Of a stretch of 5,873 nt of DNA, positions 1 to 5,421 are shown piece after piece. The notes below the pieces were generated by a model that saw nothing but the letters and a program-made list of their open reading frames with translations, was not told where the DNA came from and searched no databases. The translations under genes were made by a program, and so were the position numbers. Every line of letters begins with the position of its first letter. Position 1 is the first letter of the stretch. Source of the stretch: Roseiarcus sp050015935 (lineage in GTDB: Bacteria; Pseudomonadota; Alphaproteobacteria; Rhizobiales; Beijerinckiaceae); assembly GCA_050015935.1 (NCBI GenBank), contig JBEKAL010000247.1, forward strand, positions 1 through 5,873, in the 5' to 3' direction.

Positions 1-157
1 TTTGAACAAGTATGATCCCAAGCATGGCGCAGGCACCTATGGCTATGGCTATGGCTATGGCTATGGTTATGGTTACAGTTATGGCAAGGGCGCCGACAAA
101 TTCGTCTATGGCCAGAAACCCAAACCGGCGTTGAACAGCCAGCAAGATGCCTCCTAA
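1..157 (+). CDS. C-terminal tail of a Wzc/ExoP-type polysaccharide co-polymerase and tyrosine autokinase (partial, 5' end outside window)
   Basis: The open frame (first full codon at 2, TAA at 155-157) enters from the left edge, so only the last 51 residues are visible. It begins LNKYDPKH and runs into a tail of alternating Tyr-Gly (six Tyr-Gly pairs, then YSYGKG), then a Lys/Pro/Gln-rich end. Bacterial BY-kinases of polysaccharide export (Wzc, ExoP, CapB) typically end with a short 'hNxxD' strand followed by a tyrosine cluster. That cluster is autophosphorylated and controls Wzc oligomerisation and chain export at the inner membrane. The catalytic Walker motifs and Wzz domain would lie upstream and cannot be checked. 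Context supports the call: a Wzy-like polymerase and a nucleotide-sugar dehydrogenase follow. A YG-rich tail also occurs in unrelated low-complexity proteins, so the call rests on tail plus neighbourhood. Confidence 0.72.
   Translation, partial: LNKYDPKHGAGTYGYGYGYGYGYGYSYGKGADKFVYGQKPKPALNSQQDAS
38..73 (+). repeat. Six tandem copies of TATGGY encoding (Tyr-Gly)6
   Basis: Four perfect TATGGC units (38-61) are followed by two TATGGT units (62-73). The array continues more loosely as TAC AGT TAT GGC. It lies in the phosphotyrosine-type tail of the kinase gene. The unit is 6 bp, so gain or loss of copies by slippage would change the number of tyrosines without breaking the frame. Confidence 0.9.
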
Positions 158-827
158 CCGCGCCCTTGCCGCCGCCATCGCTCTGTCGCGGGTGCCGAGC
201 CTGGCGGCGGTATTGCGGTCGCAGGCGCTTCCTGCTGGCGTGGAATTGCTGTTGAGAATTCTCGCAAGTGATCCCGACGCCTCGCAGGAAGCGCGCTCTA
301 TGACCGGTTTGAGGGAAACCGAACTGGTCGCGGCCGCCGAACTCTACGTGCTACAGGTGATGCTGTATCAAGGCGCATCGCCGCGTCGGATTCTCGGCGT
401 AGCGCCCAACGCGGATCGCGCCGTGATCCGCGCGCATTTGCGCGATTTGCTCAACTGGCTGCATCCGGATAAAAACAAGAGCGCGTGGCATGCGGCCTTC
501 GCGAGCCGCGTTATCGCCGCCTGGCGACAGGTCGACCGTGGCTTGGACGGTGATGAACGGCCGCGCGGTTTGGCCGGCGGCGAACCTCCATCGGCGCGAG
601 CGCATCGCGTGCCGTGGATCGCGTTGCCGTTGGTTGCCTCGCCCGAGCGTTCGGCGCGACGCTCCATGAAGGGCTTGCGCATATTTCTCGCCGGCCTGAC
701 GCTATTCTCTGGCGTCACGGTCCCCGATGAAGTGACATATGGCGTCGGCCATGCGCTGTTCGCGACAACGTTCTTCGACGCCGTGCCGGCGGCGCCGACG
801 CGCGCGGCGCTCTCGGGCCTCCAATGA
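147..827 (+). CDS. J-domain (DnaJ-like) protein coupled to the Wzc-type kinase gene
   Basis: This 226-residue protein carries a J-domain-like core at about residues 78-131. It starts SPRRILGVAPNAD, the usual 'yxiLGV...A' opening, has helix II with many Arg, and shows an intact HPD triad at 106-108 followed by K. HPD is the motif by which J proteins stimulate DnaK/Hsp70 ATPase. There is no G/F region, zinc-finger or CTD, so this is a class C-type J protein. Residues 1-75 are Ala/Leu-rich and probably helical. Residues 176-192 (GLRIFLAGLTLFSGVTV) are a weak hydrophobic segment that could anchor to membrane. The ATG at 147 overlaps the end of the upstream kinase gene by 11 bases, suggesting translational coupling and a role in the same process. 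The partner or client is not visible. I infer a chaperone role in assembling or regulating the export complex. The J-domain call is firm; the function is open. Confidence 0.8.
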   Translation: MPPNRALAAAIALSRVPSLAAVLRSQALPAGVELLLRILASDPDASQEARSMTGLRETELVAAAELYVLQVMLYQGASPRRILGVAPNADRAVIRAHLRDLLNWLHPDKNKSAWHAAFASRVIAAWRQVDRGLDGDERPRGLAGGEPPSARAHRVPWIALPLVASPERSARRSMKGLRIFLAGLTLFSGVTVPDEVTYGVGHALFATTFFDAVPAAPTRAALSGLQ

Positions 828-871
828 GGCCAATTCATCGTTTTTCCTCGGTCTCATAGGACCGCTCGCCA

Positions 872-2119
872 ATGCCCATGCGTCTTCCCGCATTTCAACT
901 GGCGCTCGCCCCCGTTGGGTGGTTGTTTTTCGCTGCGCTGCTGGCGCTGTTCGCAATAAATGCCATTCGGCTATCCGTCGGCGATTTGTTGAGCGTCTCC
1001 AACCCGGAGCTGGCGATCATGTTCGACCCGGGTCAATCAGCGGTGCGGGTCACGCTATCGCAACGCGCCTACCTCGAGGACATTTCGCGCCTCGACGAAG
1101 CGACGGCCGGCGCCCGGGACGCGCTTGACCACAACCCGCTCGCGCCCGAGGCGCTGACCCTGCTCGGGCGATTCGCTCAGGAAAAGGACGATGACCGGCA
1201 GGCCGCCGACCTGATGCGGCTGGCCAGCCGGGTCAATCTCAGAAGCCTCGAACCGCAGATCTGGCTCCTTGATCGCGATATTCGGCGTGGCGACGTCGCG
1301 CCGGCGTTGCAACGTATCGACATTTTGTTCCGCGGGCAGTCGTCCGGGACGTTGGGTCCGTTAGTATTGGCGCTAGCGCCGGCCTTGACGAGCGAGCCCT
1401 ACCGTCTTGGCTTTACTGGGCTTCTGCGGGCCAATCCCAAATGGCGCGCTTACGTGCTGGACGAACTGTCGGCGAGGTCGAGCGATCTTCCAGGCTTGAA
1501 CGCCCTCTTCGCCGCCCTTCAGGCCGGCGACAATCCGCCGACGGCGCCGGAGCTGGCGGCGTTTCTGACGCGTCTGATCACTGGAGGCATGCTGGACCAG
1601 GCCTACTTGGCTTGGACCAAGTCGCTGCCGCCGGAACGCTTGCGGCGACAAGAGTATCTCTACAATGCGCGATTTCAGTACGCCATGACGAATTTGCCTT
1701 TCGATTGGGTTTTCGCGCCGGTATCGGGGGCCTTGATCGGGGTCAGCACCGAGAATGGCCGGCGAATCCTGAACGTCGATTTTTTTGGCGGCCGCGTTCC
1801 GTTCCAGAATGTCTCGCACTTGCTGACCCTTGCGCCCGGGCCCTACCGATTTTCCGGCCTGGAACGCTCCGAAAACCTGCAAAACGAACGGGGAATATGG
1901 TGGCGGCTCTTCTGCGTCGGCAAGCCCGCCGATTCGCTCGCCGCGACGGACTTGCAGACTGACGAGAAACCCTGGCGCGAATTCACTGTCGATTTCGACG
2001 TTCCAAGAGACAATTGCCCATACCAAGAGCTGGTTCTCGAACTGCCGGCGCGGGTTGTCCGGGAAACCGAAATTATCGGCGGCGTTTCATACGCTAATCT
2101 CGAAATTAAGCCGAGATAG
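872..2119 (+). CDS. Membrane-anchored TPR-like protein with probable beta-sandwich C-terminal domain, exopolysaccharide locus
   Basis: This is a 415-residue protein that I do not recognise by name. Residues 1-13 are short and basic. Residues 14-31 (around GWLFFAALLALFAINAI) form one membrane segment, so the rest is probably periplasmic. Residues about 65-150 are helical with TPR-like spacing (LDEATAGARDALDHNPLAPE, then ALTLLGRFAQEKDDDRQAAD), and helix-rich sequence continues to about 255. From about 263 the sequence changes to beta-strand character rich in aromatics (FDWVFAPVSGALIGV, WWRLFCVG, ending GGVSYANLEIKPR). This resembles a jelly-roll carbohydrate-binding fold, but that is inference. 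Two Cys (347 and 382) could pair. The ATG at 872 is preceded by AGG at 858-860 and fits better than the in-frame ATG at 878. It starts 44 bases after the J-domain gene. A role as a periplasmic scaffold or glycan-binding partner of Wzc/Wzy is plausible. Confidence 0.72.
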   Translation: MPMRLPAFQLALAPVGWLFFAALLALFAINAIRLSVGDLLSVSNPELAIMFDPGQSAVRVTLSQRAYLEDISRLDEATAGARDALDHNPLAPEALTLLGRFAQEKDDDRQAADLMRLASRVNLRSLEPQIWLLDRDIRRGDVAPALQRIDILFRGQSSGTLGPLVLALAPALTSEPYRLGFTGLLRANPKWRAYVLDELSARSSDLPGLNALFAALQAGDNPPTAPELAAFLTRLITGGMLDQAYLAWTKSLPPERLRRQEYLYNARFQYAMTNLPFDWVFAPVSGALIGVSTENGRRILNVDFFGGRVPFQNVSHLLTLAPGPYRFSGLERSENLQNERGIWWRLFCVGKPADSLAATDLQTDEKPWREFTVDFDVPRDNCPYQELVLELPARVVRETEIIGGVSYANLEIKPR

Positions 2120-2241
2120 GTTCGTGAAACGAAACGAGAATGCGACAATCCATTTTTCAACAAGCAATCAGCTGGAATTCGCGCCTTCGCCTTGGAGCCT
2201 GGCTTGACGGATTTGCGACGTCTTGCTGTTGGGGAGGGGCG

Positions 2242-2651
2242 ATGCTAACCAAACGCGTTGGGCGCCGAGCATGACGGCGACGGAAAAATCGCGGAGTTCA
2301 GCTTGATCTTGATCGCCGCGCTCGTCGCTCTCGGCAAGGTTTGGACGCGATCTTCCCCAATCCTTGGGTGGGGCGGCGGGCGCGCCGCGGTTGGCGCTCG
2401 AATGGCTTTGCGGGATCGCGTCGCTGGCGTCGCCTCGAGGCCTTTTCGTTTGGCTTCTTTTGCTGGAGGCGCGCGCGTCGACGTCGCCCTGCCGAACAGC
2501 GGTTTTGGCGCCCGGGGCGCTTTCTCAGCGTTTCGCAGCGATGTCGCGGGAAACGCCGACAGCTGCATTTCGCGCTGGCCTCGCCGGCGGCGCGGTTTTT
2601 TGCGTCGCCCTCACGATGACCGGGCTTTTGCCGAGCAATTTCGGTCCCTGA
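2242..2651 (+). pseudogene. Possible frameshifted small membrane-protein gene, unidentified
   Basis: No single frame gives a convincing gene here. A strong purine-rich ribosome site (GGGGAGGGG, 2231-2239) precedes an ATG at 2242, but that frame stops at 2272-2274 after 10 codons. A second frame, open from TTG 2258, encodes a hydrophobic stretch (AEFSLILIAALVALGKVW) with mostly G/C third positions up to about 2343. A third frame, open from 2313 with only a TTG at 2364 as start, then encodes LALEWLCGIASL, GLFVWLLLLEARAS and GLAGGAVFCVALTMTGLLP, all membrane-like, and stops at 2651. That stop is 10 bases before the polymerase gene. The pattern suggests an intact membrane protein of roughly 130 residues broken by small indels, either real decay or sequencing error. 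Alternatives are the intact frames 2364-2651 (95 residues) or 2258-2665 (135 residues, TGA overlapping the next ATG). Neither has a ribosome site at its start, and the latter turns Arg-rich. Confidence 0.35.
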
Positions 2652-2661
2652 CGGCGAAGCC

Positions 2662-4086
2662 ATGAAAAGCCTTCTAATTTTGCTCGCCGGCGTAGCGTTG
2701 ACCGCGGCGCTGTTGTTTGGCGGCGGCGCTCGCCAGGGACTGGGATCGGACGCGATCCCCGAACTCGTCGCGTTGCTCTTGCTAGCGGTGGCGCTGCCGC
2801 GGGCCTTGCCGTTTCTGAAGCGGTCGCCCGGCGCGCTCGCTCTTGTGATTGGCGTCATCGCCTTGCCATGCGCGCAATTGATCCCCTTGCCGTCATGGCT
2901 TTGGAGCGCCTTGCCCGGCCGACAATCCCTCGTCGATATTTTCACGGCGGCCGGGATCCCATTGTCATGGCGCCCGATCAGCGTCATCCCCGGGGCGACG
3001 TGGCGCGCCCTGCTATCCCTCCTGCCGCCCGTGGCTATTTTCTTGGCCGCCGTCAGCCTCGACCGCGACGCGCGCAAATTGCTGGCGCTGGTCGCGGTGG
3101 CGATCGGCGTCATCAGCGCGCCCTTGGCGATGTTGCAGGTCCTCGGCGGCCAGGACAGTGGCCTTTACTTCTACGATGTCACGAACGTCGGCAATGGCGT
3201 GGGTTTTTTCGCCAACGACAACCATTTTGCCGCATTCGAATATTCTTTAGTGCCCCTCGCCGCCGCCGCGCTGACCGACCTACGCATTCGCTCGGCGGCT
3301 CTCACCCTCGCCGTCCTCGGCGGCGTCGTTCCTGCGCTGCTGTTTGGCCTATCGCTGTCGGGGTCTCGCTCGGCCCTTATTCTCGGCGGGGTTTCGTTGC
3401 TCGCGGCCACACTTTTGCTGCTGCGTCCGGAAATCGCCAAATTGGGACGCCGTCGGGCGCTGGGGATCGCCGCCGGTCTGGGACTGCTGCTGCTTCCCTT
3501 GATGTTGGGTATGGGCATGCTGGCGATTTTGGAGCGCTTCGCGACCAAGGATATCGCGGAGGACGCACGTTGGACGATCGCCGCCGATACCTGGAGCGCT
3601 CTTCGGGTTTATTTTCCGTTCGGGGCGGGCTTGGGAACCTTTCCAAGCGTCTATCCGCTGCACGAGCGCGTGGCCGATCTCATTCCGGAATACGTCAATC
3701 GCGCGCATGATGATCTCCTGGAGACGCTGCTGGAGGGCGGGCTTGCGTCCTTGACCCTTCTCATCGGTTTTGTCACTTGGCTTTCCCTCTCGACGCGCCG
3801 GGCGCTGGTCGGCGCGTTCGAGTCCGAGGGACGGCTGGCGCGCGCGGGCATTATTGTGATGTGGCTGTTGCTGCTGCATTCGCTCTGGGACTATCCGCTG
3901 CGCACGATCGCGCTCGGATCCGTCTTCGCGCTCTGCGCGGCCTGGCAATTCACGCCGCCGGCCGTCGCCGATGATGGGCGCGACGCTTGGTGGTCGAGCC
4001 TGCCTCGGCGCCGGCGTCGACGCAAACATAAGCGGCCGGCCCCGCCCAACAAGCCAGCGGAAGAGCCGGCGCCGGCGGGAAGGTGA
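2662..4086 (+). CDS. O-antigen ligase / Wzy-type polysaccharide polymerase family membrane protein
   Basis: This 474-residue inner-membrane protein has about ten or more hydrophobic segments (for example near 3-20, 32-50, 57-74, 114-131, 139-160, 193-205, 212-232, 238-254, 267-290, 358-376 and 395-409). Family hallmarks of the Wzy_C/O-antigen ligase superfamily are present: GFFANDNHFAAF at 181-192, SGSRSAL at 233-239, and FGAGLGTFPSVYP at 320-332. The large periplasmic loop ends with RAHDDLLETLLEGG at 347-360. The Arg and His of such loops are important for glycan transfer in Wzy and WaaL. Members polymerise lipid-linked repeat units or ligate glycans to an acceptor. Next to a Wzc-type kinase, a Wzy polymerase role is favoured, but ligase cannot be excluded. 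The tail after the last span is unusual: RRRRRRKHKR near 449-458, then a Pro/Ala/Glu-rich end. The ATG at 2662 gives a good N-terminal span, though its ribosome site is weak. Confidence 0.88.
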   Translation: MKSLLILLAGVALTAALLFGGGARQGLGSDAIPELVALLLLAVALPRALPFLKRSPGALALVIGVIALPCAQLIPLPSWLWSALPGRQSLVDIFTAAGIPLSWRPISVIPGATWRALLSLLPPVAIFLAAVSLDRDARKLLALVAVAIGVISAPLAMLQVLGGQDSGLYFYDVTNVGNGVGFFANDNHFAAFEYSLVPLAAAALTDLRIRSAALTLAVLGGVVPALLFGLSLSGSRSALILGGVSLLAATLLLLRPEIAKLGRRRALGIAAGLGLLLLPLMLGMGMLAILERFATKDIAEDARWTIAADTWSALRVYFPFGAGLGTFPSVYPLHERVADLIPEYVNRAHDDLLETLLEGGLASLTLLIGFVTWLSLSTRRALVGAFESEGRLARAGIIVMWLLLLHSLWDYPLRTIALGSVFALCAAWQFTPPAVADDGRDAWWSSLPRRRRRRKHKRPAPPNKPAEEPAPAGR

Positions 4087-4453
4087 CGATTGTTTGGAAG
4101 TTTCGCATTCACGCGTCTGTCATATACGTCGCGTCGCTCGGCTACATTCGCACAGTCTTTCCCGAGGAATTGAAGGCTGACATGTTGGTATTCTTCCATT
4201 TGCAATGACGCGCAGTTTCGGACGTTGGCGAAAGATGTAACTATATCAATACGATACATGGCGTTCTCCATTCGGACGCCGTTTCTAGTTTCACTTCGAC
4301 AGATTCTTGCTGCGCTTGCGAAGAGGCGCGCTTTCGGTTAGACGTCTCCTACGTTCGAGAGGCGCGTGACAGGCGGCGGGAGTGTGAAATTGCGAACGCG
4401 GATCGAACTGGCGTTGATTGGATGGCGATCGATCCGCGGGGCTGAATAAGCCG
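4087..4453. other. Intergenic region between the polymerase gene and the NusG-like gene
   Basis: I see no convincing gene in this 367-base stretch. It is richer in A/T than its surroundings, especially 4231-4260. A weak promoter-like pair on the plus strand is TTGGCG (4225-4230) with TACGAT (4250-4255), with a 19-base spacer that is longer than ideal. This could drive the NusG-like gene. No terminator with a T-tract is visible after the polymerase stop. The only strong structure is the inverted repeat at 4397-4438, described separately. A minus-strand frame starting at 4259 has a ribosome-site-like GGAGA but looks non-coding further on. Confidence 0.5.
4397..4438 (+). promoter_or_regulatory. 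Perfect 10-bp inverted repeat just upstream of the NusG-like gene
   Basis: CGCGGATCGA (4397-4406) is exactly complementary to TCGATCCGCG (4429-4438), with a 22-base spacer. The right arm ends 15 bases before the chosen ATG and abuts the GGGG that would be the weak ribosome site (4438-4441). It could be a hairpin in the leader RNA that limits translation, or a two-site operator for a dimeric repressor. No T-tract follows, so it is not an intrinsic terminator. If translation started at the in-frame TTG 4418 instead, the right arm would be coding, which argues mildly for the ATG at 4454. Confidence 0.5.
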
Positions 4454-5038
4454 ATGGTCATCTCAGCCAGGGATACCCAAAGCGCCGGTCTTGTATTCGC
4501 CCGTGCCACGCAAGGGGCGGATTCCCGCTTGCCCTTGCGAGAGGGCGAGCGTTGGTTCGTCGCCCAGACCCTGTGCCATTGCGAAAAGATGGCCCGCCTT
4601 CACCTTGGCGCCCAAGGCTTTCGGACCTTCTTGCCGCGCTTTCACAAGACGGTTCGTCATGCACGCCAATTGCGCGAAGTGATCGCGCCGATCTTTCCGG
4701 GATATATTTTCGTCGTCCTCCATACCGAGCGGGATCGTTGGCGCTCGATCAACGGGACTTTTGGCGTGGCGCGGCTCATCAGCGCGCATCAGCGCCCGAC
4801 GCCGGTTCCGACGGGCGTCGTCGAAGCTTTGTTGGGGAGCCTCGACCAATCGGGCCTGGTGCGGTTCGACGACGGTCTGCAACCCGGGCAGGCCGTGCGC
4901 GTAATCGCCGGCCCCTTTGCTGGGGTCCTGGGCGTGCTGCAGCGGCTCGACGCTGAGGGGCGCGTTCAAGTTCTGTTGAATATCATGGGTGGCCAGGCGC
5001 CGGTTACGATGGATCGGGCCCATCTGACGGCGGCCTGA
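4454..5038 (+). CDS. NusG-family specialised transcription antiterminator, RfaH-like
   Basis: This 194-residue protein has the two-domain NusG/RfaH layout. An NGN-like domain spans about 32-130: GERWFVAQT as the first strand, FRTFLPRF at 56-63, IAPIFPGYIFV at 78-87, then INGTFGVARLIS at 99-110. A KOW domain spans about 142-192: LQPGQAVRVIAGPFAGVLGVL, then RVQVLLNIMGG. INGTFGV and LLLN-type strings match the same places in E. coli RfaH (INATRGV, LLLNL). The HTTT motif of RfaH that contacts RNA polymerase beta is replaced here by RWRS. Members bind the elongation complex and suppress pausing and Rho termination over long operons, often polysaccharide ones. Its place between polysaccharide blocks, and not in a secE-rplKAJL ribosomal cluster, says it is a paralogue rather than housekeeping NusG. 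The first 31 residues are an extension absent from RfaH. The ATG at 4454 is preferred to the TTG at 4418. Confidence 0.88.
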   Translation: MVISARDTQSAGLVFARATQGADSRLPLREGERWFVAQTLCHCEKMARLHLGAQGFRTFLPRFHKTVRHARQLREVIAPIFPGYIFVVLHTERDRWRSINGTFGVARLISAHQRPTPVPTGVVEALLGSLDQSGLVRFDDGLQPGQAVRVIAGPFAGVLGVLQRLDAEGRVQVLLNIMGGQAPVTMDRAHLTAA

Positions 5039-5047
5039 TTTTTTCCT

Positions 5048-5082
5048 TCGCCTCGCCGGCGGGCGCACTTTGGGCGAGGCGA
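5048..5082 (+). terminator. 10-bp hairpin directly after the NusG-like gene, possible terminator or pause hairpin
   Basis: TCGCCTCGCC (5048-5057) pairs perfectly with GGCGAGGCGA (5073-5082) around a 15-base loop. It starts 10 bases after the stop codon of the NusG-like gene. No T-tract follows it on the plus strand; a run of six Ts (5039-5044) lies before it instead. It is therefore not a textbook intrinsic terminator. It may stabilise the mRNA end, or serve as a pause or Rho-linked attenuation point that the antiterminator overrides. Confidence 0.3.
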
Positions 5083-5117
5083 CGAAGCATGGCTTTGGGG
5101 GAGCGTTTCACCCGAAG

Positions 5118-5129
5118 TGCGGTAGCATG
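5118..5129 (+). promoter_or_regulatory. ops-like element (candidate RfaH/NusG-paralogue recruitment site)
   Basis: TGCGGTAGCATG matches the E. coli ops element GGCGGTAGCGTG at 10 of 12 positions, including the entire GCGGTAGC core (5119-5126). In enterobacteria, RNA polymerase pauses at ops and the exposed non-template strand hairpin recruits RfaH. The element sits on the plus strand, 80 bases after an RfaH-like gene and 292 bases before the next polysaccharide gene. This is the position expected for such a site. Whether this protein reads this site is inference. Confidence 0.6.
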
Positions 5130-5325
5130 CGAATTTTCTGGTCTCATTGATTGCTCATGGCGACGCTCCTTGGCGGGGCTCAGGCAGCCGGACGGCCTCG
5201 GCCCGTGGCGATGGGCGCGTATCTTTGCGTTGTCTTATCGACGTCCGCGTCCGGCGCGCGTGCGACGCTCATAAAGACGCGAGGATATGCGCGACAGGCG
5301 GCGTCATGGCGCGTCGATGAGCGCC

Positions 5326-5347
5326 CGCGCCCGACCGTCGGGGCGCG
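5326..5347 (+). promoter_or_regulatory. GC-rich hairpin in the dehydrogenase leader
   Basis: CGCGCCC (5326-5332) pairs with GGGCGCG (5341-5347). A further two pairs (GA/TC) form inside, beyond a single bulged G at 5340, leaving a three-base loop. It lies about 75 bases before the dehydrogenase ATG and about 195 bases after the ops-like element. No T-tract follows. It might be a pause or attenuation structure, but strong GC hairpins also arise by chance in DNA this GC-rich. Confidence 0.25.
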
Positions 5348-5421
5348 ACCACGATGTTCACGGCGATCGCCGGCCTTACCGACGAGGTCCCTTGTTTCGC
5401 TGAAGAGTTGAACAATTCGTC

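Larger units (their letters stand above)
5039..5421 (+). other. Long untranslated leader upstream of the nucleotide-sugar dehydrogenase
   Basis: These 383 bases hold no convincing gene. Short open frames here (for example 5089-5274 and 5151-5411) have Arg-rich, unrelated products and no ribosome sites. In order, the region contains a hairpin right after the NusG-like stop (5048-5082), an ops-like element (5118-5129) and a GC-rich hairpin (5326-5347). A long leader with an ops element is the usual layout of RfaH-controlled operons. I could not find a good sigma-70 promoter between 5039 and 5117, so transcription may read through from the NusG-like gene or start at an unrecognised promoter. Confidence 0.55.

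Noticed and set aside
1441..1962. Plus-strand open frame inside the repeat-protein gene
   Set aside because: It is a frame-shifted shadow. The product is Arg/Gly-rich, while the main frame has a membrane anchor and ordered domains.
2204..2232. Promoter-like CTTGACG before the frame-broken region
   Set aside because: The -35 element is good, but 17 bases downstream reads TGTTGG, a poor -10. It was not kept as a promoter.
2298..3113. Long minus-strand open frame (271 codons)
   Set aside because: It covers the polymerase N-terminus antisense. Its product is Ala/Arg/Ser/Lys-rich with no domain or ribosome site, as expected opposite a GC-rich gene.
4066..4077. Palindrome GCCGGCGCCGGC at the end of the polymerase gene, considered as a terminator
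   Set aside because: It lies within coding sequence, cannot form a hairpin with a normal loop over its full length, and has no following T-tract.
3891..4259. Minus-strand frame starting at 4259 with GGAGA five bases upstream
   Set aside because: The start looks tempting, but over half the frame lies antisense to the polymerase gene and becomes Arg- and Gly-rich. The first 50 codons do not show the G/C third-position bias of the neighbours, and no family is recognised.
4377..4394. Sigma-54-like GG...TTGC near the NusG-like gene
   Set aside because: The GG and GC elements are not at the required 10-base separation; the dinucleotide at the right distance is GA.
5089..5411. Short plus-strand open frames in the dehydrogenase leader
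   Set aside because: They lack ribosome sites, have Arg-rich or low-information products and overlap one another in different frames. The region is better explained as a leader.
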